DNA from: CAYMLL01 sp964390645
Lineage (GTDB): Bacteria; Planctomycetota; UBA8108
Assembly (NCBI GenBank): GCA_964390645.1
Contig: CAYMLL010000271.1
Location: 1 to 10,603, forward strand
Direction: 5' to 3'
DNA length: 10,603 bases
The notes under the pieces are model-generated. The model did no database searches and had not been told where the DNA came from. It saw only the letters and a list, made by a program, of their open reading frames with translations. Below, piece by piece: positions 5,393-10,603 of this stretch; the stretch's first letter is position 1, and every line of letters starts with the position of its first letter. Made by a program: the position numbers and the translations under genes.

Positions 5393-7414
5393 ATGACCAA
5401 ATCGCGACAGGAAGAGCCAGTGATTGACGAGGACGTGGACACTGAAACCCACGACAACGAACTCGGCATGGGCAAGCCGATCGAGCGCCGCGATTTTCTG
5501 CAGGGCGCTGCAATGACGCTTGTAGCGGCCGCTGGAGGGCTGGTTCCAGACCTGGCCTTGGGCGCGGGGGTGGACGCGGGGGTGGACGCGGGGGTGGACG
5601 CGGGGACGGACGCGGGGGTAGACGCGATCAGCCCAGCACAGGATCAGCCGGGCTACTACCCCCCCACTCGAACCGGTATGCGCGGCAGCCATCCCGGTTC
5701 ATTCGAGGTTGCCCACGCGATCAAGGACGATCCGGCCTTTCTGACCGAAGCCGAGGACACGGGCGAGCACTTCGATCTGATCGTTGTCGGGGGTGGCATC
5801 AGCGGGCTTTCTGCCGCTCACTTCTATCGCAAGGCCGCAGGACCGGACGCGAAGATCCTCATACTCGACAACCACGACGACTTTGGTGGTCACGCCAAGC
5901 GCAACGAGTTCCATGTCGATGACAAATTGCTGATCGCGAGCGGCGGAACCGCCTTGATCTCGAGCCCAACCCCCTACAGTCCCGTCGCGGATGGGCTTCT
6001 CAAGCATCTCGGCATTCATCCGGAAAAGCTGACCAAAGACACCTACGACAAGGATCGGGACCAAAAGTTCAATCTTGGTGCCGGCGTATTCTTCGACAAG
6101 GAAACCTTCGGCGACGACAAGTTGGTTCCGCGAGCTGGCGGCTACCACCCATCCGCGGAAGATACCGCCAAGTTTCTGGCGGCGGGGCGCCGGGGNNNNN
6201 NNNNNAAGGACATCCTCTCGATCGAAACCAGCCCCAAAGATTATATGCCTGGCCTTTCGGCCGACGAAAAGAAGGACCGTCTGTCACGCATGAGTTACGC
6301 GGACTACCTGCTGAAGGTCGTCCAAGCCAACCCGGCGGTGATTCCCTTTTATCAACGCGCGACGGATTTGTACTGGGGCTGCGGGATCGATGCGATTTCG
6401 GCCCTTGATTGCTGGGGCATTGGATTACCCGGCTTCGACGGCCTGAAACTGCCACCCACGGCGACGGCGCGCATGGGTTATACACCCGGCAAGCAGGTGG
6501 AAACGGGCGGTTCCTATACCTACACGTTTCCCGACGGCAATGCGTCGATCGCGCGACTCTTGGTGCGCGACTTGATTCCAGCCGCAGTGCCCGGCAACAC
6601 GGTCGAGGATTCGATCGGTGCCCCAACGGACTACGCCAAGCTGGACCAGGGCGACAAGCCTGTCCGTATCAGACTTTCCAGCACCGCCGCGCATGTGATG
6701 AACACCGGTGATGGCAACGTTCAAGTCACGTATCTGCGTGGTGACAAGGCGTACCGGGTCAAGGGCAAACAGAGCGTGCTCGCTTGTTGGAACATGATGA
6801 TTCCGTTCATTTGTCCAGAACTGCCGCAGCCCCAGAAAGACGCTCTCCGCTCCCTCATCAAGACGCCGTTGGTCATCACGTCGGTGGCGCTGACAAACTG
6901 GCGCGCATTCGCGAATTTGGGCGTTGGGTACATTCAATGCCCTGGCGGATACCATGTGAATATCCAACTGGTTCAGTCGATGGATATTGGCGACTATCAC
7001 AGCGCGAAATCACCGGACGAACCGATCATGATCCAAATGATCCGCACGCCGGCGCAACCTGGCCTCAGCGAACGCAAGCAACATATCGCCGGGCGAAACG
7101 AGCTTCTCGCTACGCCCTTCTCGACGTTCGAGCGCGAAATCCGAAGCCAGCTGAATCGGGCCCTCGGCCCCGGCGGATTCGACGCAGCACGTGATATCGC
7201 CGGCATTGCGGTGAACCGCTGGCCACACGGATATGCGCCTGAATACAATTCGCTCGTGGATCCTGATGAGGGGCTGCCTCTCACGACGGCGCGAGCCCGT
7301 AGAGGTCAGATCGCGATCGCGAATTCAGACAGCGGCGGCGGGGCCTACACCGATATCGCAATCGATCAGGCACATCGCGCAGTGACGGAGTTACTCGAAG
7401 ACCAAGGCGCCTGA
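5393..7414 (+). CDS. Tat-exported FAD-dependent oxidoreductase, spermidine-dehydrogenase-like (contains assembly gap)
   Basis: About 673 codons including the gap. A twin-arginine signal (ERRDFLQGAA, 31-40, then a hydrophobic stretch to 57) is followed by five AGVD-type tetrapeptides (58-78), then YYPPTRTGMRGSHPGSFEVAH (88-108), a stretch typical of proteins annotated as spermidine dehydrogenase or NAD(P)/FAD-binding amine oxidase-like. The dinucleotide-binding fold follows: DLIVVGGGISGLSAAHF (128-144) and LILDNHDDFGGHAKR (156-170). The C-terminal GQIAIANSDSGGGAYTDIAIDQA is the usual second FAD contact. The likely reaction is periplasmic oxidation of an amine, with electrons passed to an unknown acceptor; the substrate is not proven. 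A run of ten N interrupts codons near residue 268; the frame is the same on both sides, but the true length missing is unknown. It is co-transcribed with the NTF2-like lipoprotein 17 bases upstream. The start at 5393 is chosen from the AAGGA site; an ATG at 5306 would overlap the upstream gene. Confidence 0.9.
   Translation: MTKSRQEEPVIDEDVDTETHDNELGMGKPIERRDFLQGAAMTLVAAAGGLVPDLALGAGVDAGVDAGVDAGTDAGVDAISPAQDQPGYYPPTRTGMRGSHPGSFEVAHAIKDDPAFLTEAEDTGEHFDLIVVGGGISGLSAAHFYRKAAGPDAKILILDNHDDFGGHAKRNEFHVDDKLLIASGGTALISSPTPYSPVADGLLKHLGIHPEKLTKDTYDKDRDQKFNLGAGVFFDKETFGDDKLVPRAGGYHPSAEDTAKFLAAGRRXXXXKDILSIETSPKDYMPGLSADEKKDRLSRMSYADYLLKVVQANPAVIPFYQRATDLYWGCGIDAISALDCWGIGLPGFDGLKLPPTATARMGYTPGKQVETGGSYTYTFPDGNASIARLLVRDLIPAAVPGNTVEDSIGAPTDYAKLDQGDKPVRIRLSSTAAHVMNTGDGNVQVTYLRGDKAYRVKGKQSVLACWNMMIPFICPELPQPQKDALRSLIKTPLVITSVALTNWRAFANLGVGYIQCPGGYHVNIQLVQSMDIGDYHSAKSPDEPIMIQMIRTPAQPGLSERKQHIAGRNELLATPFSTFEREIRSQLNRALGPGGFDAARDIAGIAVNRWPHGYAPEYNSLVDPDEGLPLTTARARRGQIAIANSDSGGGAYTDIAIDQAHRAVTELLEDQGA
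5564..5623 (+). repeat. 12-bp tandem repeat, five units, in coding sequence
   Basis: Unit GCGGGGGTGGAC, three perfect copies, then a copy with an A/C change (GCGGGGACGGAC) and one with a T-to-TA change (GCGGGGGTAGAC). It stays in frame and encodes Ala-Gly-Val-Asp (one Ala-Gly-Thr-Asp) straight after the Tat signal hydrophobic core. Copy number could vary by slippage without breaking the frame. Confidence 0.95.
6196..6205. other. assembly gap (ten N)
   Basis: Ten undetermined bases inside the FAD oxidoreductase, preceded by a G/C-only run (6180-6195 is almost pure G/C). A round number of N usually marks a scaffold join of unknown length, so the protein between residues about 265 and 271 is unreliable. 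Confidence 0.95.
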
Positions 7415-7446
7415 CTCCCAACTCTCGGACGCCATTGAATTTCGGC

Positions 7447-7452
7447 TACACT
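7447..7452 (+). promoter_or_regulatory. candidate -10 box for a leaderless transcript
   Basis: TACACT, preceded by GGC, ends seven bases before the GTG at 7459. That distance would place the transcription start on the start codon itself. No convincing -35 box is seen. Confidence 0.35.
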
Positions 7453-7458
7453 GTGCGG

Positions 7459-8217
7459 GTGACTAGGGGAGCTTGGGGCATCGGATTGCTGGCGGCGGGA
7501 GCCACGCTCCTCGCGCTCGTCGCAGTTGTTTTCTGGCCGTCGCCGGAGTCTGCGGAACCGGGCCCGGGAACCGATCTGCTCCAACTCGAGCGTGAACGCG
7601 GCGCAGCGCCCCGGCCGGGGGCCTCTGCGGAAACCCCGAAGGAGCAACTCGCCTCGCCGTCCGCTCCCTCGCTGCCCTCTGAGCCTGGCTCTCCCTCTGC
7701 GTCTTCCTCCGCCCATCTCTCTCGTTCTTCTTCTCCTCCTCCGTCGGCCGAGGTCAAAGGGGAGCGGGAGACAACCCGGGAAGGCGCGGCCCCGCAACTC
7801 CGTAAGCTCGGTGTCAAGAAGCGCGCCAATGAGCGCGCCGAGGAGAATGCAGCGTCTTGGGCCGCCGAAGCTCGGCTCATCGATGAGATTGGGATTGAGG
7901 CCTACGATGAACTTCTTTATCAGGACGGGAGAAGTAATCGGTCCGAGGTGCACTGGGTGGCTCCTGGTTCCAACGCGGGCCAGGTGGGTATCCAAAAAGG
8001 AGACGTGATACTTGCGTATGGTGGTGAGCCGGTCTTTGGACCACTCTCGCTTCGTGAAACCAATCGCCTTTTCCCGCCCGGTGGGGAGATTGTTGTCCAG
8101 GTCAATCGGAACGGGGAAATTCTTGAATTTACGATGGGCACCGACAGGGTAAACCGAAAACGTTCGGCCATTGTCAACGGGATGACGCTGTTGCCGATTT
8201 CGGTGAAGCCTGATTGA
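7459..8217 (+). CDS. membrane-anchored PDZ-domain protein with Ser/Pro-rich linker
   Basis: About 252 residues from GTG at 7459. One N-terminal membrane segment (residues 5-25) is followed by a low-complexity Pro/Ser/Glu linker (27-110), a charged helical stretch (112-150) and a PDZ-like domain (about 160-228). The PDZ part has the carboxylate-loop and following strand VAPGSNAG and QVGIQKGDVILAYGG, then PPGGEIVVQVNRNGE. This layout (TM, proline-rich linker, PDZ) is reminiscent of the type II secretion protein GspC, but no other secretion gene is nearby and the homology-region domain of GspC was not recognised, so a general periplasmic scaffold or protease-related role is equally possible. No ribosome site precedes any start. 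TTG at 7435 opens the frame earlier; GTG at 7459 is preferred because it gives a natural N-in signal anchor (MTRGAWGIGLL) and sits seven bases after TACACT. The gene starts 44 bases after the oxidoreductase stop. Confidence 0.82.
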   Translation: MTRGAWGIGLLAAGATLLALVAVVFWPSPESAEPGPGTDLLQLERERGAAPRPGASAETPKEQLASPSAPSLPSEPGSPSASSSAHLSRSSSPPPSAEVKGERETTREGAAPQLRKLGVKKRANERAEENAASWAAEARLIDEIGIEAYDELLYQDGRSNRSEVHWVAPGSNAGQVGIQKGDVILAYGGEPVFGPLSLRETNRLFPPGGEIVVQVNRNGEILEFTMGTDRVNRKRSAIVNGMTLLPISVKPD

Positions 8218-8288
8218 TGTCGGCTCTGGAGTGACCCCTCTTCAGCCCGCCCTCTTCGAGCCTGGCCATCGCGAAGCGGAGATCGAGC

Positions 8289-8320
8289 AAAACCGACGCC
8301 GTAGGGGCGTGCCCTACTTT
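8289..8320. terminator. candidate bidirectional terminator between convergent genes
   Basis: Two alternative hairpins share bases. Rightward: GTAGGG-GCGTG-CCCTAC (8301-8317) followed by TTT. Leftward: ACGCC-loop-GGCGT (8296-8310) followed, on the minus strand, by CGG and TTTT (8292-8289). It lies between the PDZ gene and the convergent lipoprotein gene and overlaps the stop codon of the latter. T-tracts are short, so efficiency is uncertain. Confidence 0.45.
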
Positions 8321-9585
8321 CCAGCCTCAGCCCGCTTCCTGGCCGCCCGCTTCTTCGCCCCCATCGCTTTCGCTCTCTCCTTCGCCCTCTCCCGCGACGC
8401 ATAGACGCGCTGGACCGCGAGGTCCGACAGTTCGCCCTTTTCCAACCAGACGCGCGCCGCATCGGGATCTCGATGTATCCAGGCTTGGGCGACCTTCTCC
8501 AGCGTCTCGTTTCGCTTAACTTCGTCGTCGATGCGAGCGGCCCAGGGAATGGCCGCCTCAGGGTCCTCACGGGCCGTGCTACGGGCGTAGATTGCAACCA
8601 CCGGATCGAGGGACGAGTCGAGTTCCTGTTCGTACAGCCAAGCTCGGGCCGCCTCGCGGTCCGTATTCAACCAGGTGCGATAGCCCTCCTCGAACGCCCT
8701 GGCCACATCCGCGGAGCCGGGGTCGGGGAGACCGCGCAGCCACTCCATGGCAGATTGTCCGTCCTGCTCACACCACTTCTGGCTGACCGCCCGCGTCAGA
8801 CCGACTCCCCATTGCCCACCGCGCTGACTCTCCGCCCAAGCGGCTGCCCGAATCGGATCGACCCCGGCGACCGCGCCCGCAACCCGGCGAAAGGCGAGCT
8901 GCTTGAAATCCCCCGCAGCGTCGCCGGATAGGGCCTCTGCCCAGCGAATCGTTTCCTCGACGCCGTCACGCCGGACCTTAGCGACGGCGAGCCCGGTGAG
9001 CGCGATCTGACGACTCACGTCCGACTTCAACGCAATCAGATACTCCTCCACGCCGAGCGCGCCGGAGGCGTTCCACCCCTGCACGAGGGCGCTGATGATC
9101 TGGCTCGAGTCTTGCGGGCGTGCCGAAAGCACCTCGATCTCCCGGCTAGCGAAGAGCGGCGCTCGAGTCGCCCAGGACTGAACGAGTGCTGTCATAATAA
9201 CCGGGTTGCCCTGGCGCCGGCTCTTACGAAGCCAGTTGAACGCGCCCTCAGGGTCGTAGCGAACCCACCAATCGATGAGCAGGGCGAGTTCCACCGTCTG
9301 GGATCCATCGATTCCGCTCTCGGCCACGATCCACGCCTCATGGACCTCGCCAAGCGCCTCCTCGTCAAAGCCCTGCAGTGCTGTAGCCAGCCGGGCCGCG
9401 CGCGCCAGTGGGTCCTCGAGCGACACCGCATCGGCAACGGCAGCAGTCAAGCTGTCGTGTCGGGGTGCGTGGTCGCGCTGCGAACCACTGTCCCCGCAAC
9501 CCGAGGCGCAAAAAAGAAACGCCAGAGCAGTGAGAACGAAGCCGAGCGGGCCGGCGACCGGCCGATTCATTCGCACGCCGACCAT
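8314..9585 (-). CDS. lipoprotein with ~33-residue helical (alpha-solenoid) repeats and basic tail
   Basis: A 423-residue protein. The N-terminus has a hydrophobic stretch and the lipobox ASGC with Cys30, so it should be lipid-anchored in the envelope. From residue 111 to about 385 a degenerate repeat recurs, with the signature Asp-Pro-x-Ala-Ala-x-x-Trp-Leu: DPEGAFNWL (111), DGVEETIRW (207), DPIRAAAWA (243), DGQSAMEWL (275), DREAARAWL (309), DPEAAIPWA (341) and DPDAARVWL (373). Spacing is 32-36 residues. This is the pattern of TPR-like helical hairpins, as in repeat lipoproteins common in Planctomycetes, Verrucomicrobia and some deltaproteobacterial groups; it suggests a protein-binding scaffold. 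The last ~30 residues are very rich in Lys/Arg/Ala (AKERAKAMGAKKRAARKR), unlike the rest. No ribosome site is seen at either ATG 9585 or the in-frame ATG 9570; the latter gives a more typical signal peptide. Function unknown. Confidence 0.85.
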   Translation of the reverse strand: MVGVRMNRPVAGPLGFVLTALAFLFCASGCGDSGSQRDHAPRHDSLTAAVADAVSLEDPLARAARLATALQGFDEEALGEVHEAWIVAESGIDGSQTVELALLIDWWVRYDPEGAFNWLRKSRRQGNPVIMTALVQSWATRAPLFASREIEVLSARPQDSSQIISALVQGWNASGALGVEEYLIALKSDVSRQIALTGLAVAKVRRDGVEETIRWAEALSGDAAGDFKQLAFRRVAGAVAGVDPIRAAAWAESQRGGQWGVGLTRAVSQKWCEQDGQSAMEWLRGLPDPGSADVARAFEEGYRTWLNTDREAARAWLYEQELDSSLDPVVAIYARSTAREDPEAAIPWAARIDDEVKRNETLEKVAQAWIHRDPDAARVWLEKGELSDLAVQRVYASRERAKERAKAMGAKKRAARKRAEAGK

Positions 9586-9606
9586 TGCAGCCGCGACGGT
9601 CGCTGC

Positions 9607-9622
9607 CCGTTCGACAGAACGG
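9607..9622. repeat. inverted repeat upstream of the solenoid lipoprotein
   Basis: CCGTTC-GACA-GAACGG, 6-bp arms with a 4-base centre, 22 bases before the ATG at 9585. It may be an operator or a leader hairpin; there is no other support. Confidence 0.35.
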
Positions 9623-9767
9623 AAGAAGAGCCCGTCTTGCGTAGATGCATCAGATCGTACTCCGGCTGTTCATGCTTGAATCTCTGACCGCAGAATCGAA
9701 CGGGGGAAACATACTCGATCGAGATGCTCCTGCCGGAGGCTCAAGTGCCGCGTTCAGGATCTGCTTT

Positions 9768-9785
9768 CGGGTGTAACGGCACCCG
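9768..9785 (-). terminator. weak hairpin downstream of the PEP-CTERM gene
   Basis: CGGGTG-TAACGG-CACCCG, 6-bp arms and 6-base loop, 55 bases after the PEP-CTERM stop. It could end that transcript but has no T-tract on either strand. The rest of the 254-base interval 9586-9839 holds only a 10-bp palindrome CTCGATCGAG (9714-9723) and no visible gene. Confidence 0.25.
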
Positions 9786-9839
9786 GCCCGCATTCGAACT
9801 TAGAACACGGGACCATTGATGCGGTTCGTGGCGAGCGCT

Positions 9840-10603
9840 CTACGCCCTAACGCGCCGCCGCACGAGCGCCAGGAGACCGATCAGGCCCACCCCCGATGCA
9901 AGCATTTGGACCTCACTCGGCTCGGGCACGTTGAGTGTCAGGGTAACGATTTGCCCAATGACGAGGCCACTACTCTCGCCGTGCAGGATTCCGCCGGCGA
10001 CCATGCTGATATTGCCGACGCCCGCTGGCGTCCGATTGTCCTGTCCCATCCCCGTGATGGTCACAAACGGAGAGGGATACCACGGAAACTTGATGTAGAC
10101 CGTGCCCGTGGTGAACGGCATGCCCCAGCCGATGGAACTGCTGCCGGCCACGGTCGAGGCGGGGGTCCCCGGGTCGGTAATGATGCTATAAGCCCCGTAG
10201 TAGGTGGGAACCATCGGGGGGCTGTTGAAGACCTTGTCTCCGGCGCCTGCGGTCGACGAGCCGTAGTTTGCGTAACCGGGACCGGCCACAATCGTGTTAG
10301 TGACCGGATCCCCGTTATTCAACTTGACCTTATAGGTCGGAAGCGTTGCTACCACCGTATACCACGAGAATACTCCGGTGTTGAGGACGCTCATCGTGCC
10401 GCCAAATTGCGGCCCCGCCGTGCCCGCCGTGTACTTGATGATGCCAGCGACCGTTCCTTGCGCGCCGCCCGTGAGCACGGTCGTACAAGCCGGATTCGCG
10501 GCTGCGCCCGGGCACCAGGAGAAGTTCGCCGGCCGCGAGGTCTTCGTCCCGGGCCCGAAGTTCGCCGACCCGCCATTCGGCGCGTAGGCGGCGAGGCCCG
10601 TCG
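9840..10603 (-). CDS. PEP-CTERM sorting-domain protein, 5' end outside window
   Basis: The frame is open from the stop at 9840 to the right edge, giving 253 visible residues; the start lies outside. A GTG at 10478 is in frame, but the translation upstream of it (GLAAYAPNGGSANFGPG...) continues in the same Gly/Ala/Asn/Thr-rich style, so it is not the start. The C-terminus is a clear PEP-CTERM signal: VPEPS (225-229), a hydrophobic helix (about 231-247, LASGVGLIGLLALV) and RRRVRA. Such tails are recognised and cleaved by an exosortase (EpsH/XrtA family) in the inner membrane, and the protein is then exported to the surface or exopolysaccharide. The body is rich in Gly, Thr, Ser and aromatic residues with beta-type character and has a Cys pair (CPGAAANPAC) that could form a disulphide. 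No exosortase gene lies in the window. Substrate or role unknown; the strand is the same as the solenoid lipoprotein downstream. Confidence 0.88.
   Translation of the reverse strand, partial: TGLAAYAPNGGSANFGPGTKTSRPANFSWCPGAAANPACTTVLTGGAQGTVAGIIKYTAGTAGPQFGGTMSVLNTGVFSWYTVVATLPTYKVKLNNGDPVTNTIVAGPGYANYGSSTAGAGDKVFNSPPMVPTYYGAYSIITDPGTPASTVAGSSSIGWGMPFTTGTVYIKFPWYPSPFVTITGMGQDNRTPAGVGNISMVAGGILHGESSGLVIGQIVTLTLNVPEPSEVQMLASGVGLIGLLALVRRRVRA

Noticed and set aside
5564..5623. CRISPR-like or mobile-element repeat
   Set aside because: The units are 12 bp, directly abutting with no spacers, and in frame within a gene, so it is a coding microsatellite.
7366..7995. A 209-codon Arg-rich open frame on the minus strand
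   Set aside because: It is antisense to the PDZ protein; its Arg/Gly runs are the mirror of the pyrimidine-rich Ser/Pro linker.
9586..9839. Possible tRNA pieces (TTCGAA-like loop sequences near 9693 and 9795)
   Set aside because: No acceptor stem, anticodon arm or full cloverleaf can be drawn around them on either strand.

Overview
The window is GC-rich DNA from a Gram-negative bacterium. It carries three predicted lipoproteins, a Tat-exported oxidoreductase and a PEP-CTERM protein, so an envelope with periplasm and outer membrane is implied. The PEP-CTERM tail, the fatty-acid activation genes and the solenoid-repeat lipoprotein would suit an environmental Myxococcota or 'deltaproteobacterial' lineage. 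That placement is inference, because no rRNA or marker gene is present. A run of ten N at 6196-6205 shows that this is draft, scaffolded sequence.

Left part (1-3919, all minus strand): a four-gene set transcribed leftwards. The order is a TetR-family regulator, a polytopic membrane protein of unknown function, an NAD(P)-type aldehyde dehydrogenase and an ACSF2-like fatty-acyl-CoA synthetase that runs off the left edge. Gaps of 67-80 bases without a clear terminator suggest one operon. Together the enzymes would turn an aliphatic aldehyde into a carboxylate and then an acyl-CoA. Upstream of the TetR gene lies an inverted repeat (CATGTC-AGTC-GACATG) inside a pair of fully overlapping divergent promoters. 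The regulator therefore probably controls both its own operon and the gene on the other side.

Middle part (4077-8217, plus strand): a lipoprotein with a TonB-C-terminal-like domain; an A/T-only promoter island; a small NTF2/SnoaL-like lipoprotein; and, 17 bases further on, a Tat-exported FAD oxidoreductase of the spermidine-dehydrogenase-like group, with a five-unit 12-bp repeat just after its signal peptide and the assembly gap inside it. A membrane-anchored PDZ protein with a Ser/Pro-rich linker follows, probably from a leaderless GTG start.

Right part (8296-10603): a likely bidirectional terminator separates the plus-strand genes from two minus-strand genes. These are a lipoprotein built of about 33-residue helical repeats with a very basic tail, and a PEP-CTERM surface protein whose reading frame stays open to the right edge.

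No tRNA, rRNA, CRISPR array, transposase or phage gene was seen, and no stretch longer than 300 bases lacks a gene. Nothing here is clearly a new defence or mobile system. The most interesting signals are the symmetric promoter/operator at 3961-3991, the solenoid lipoprotein, and the paired NTF2-like lipoprotein and Tat-exported oxidoreductase.
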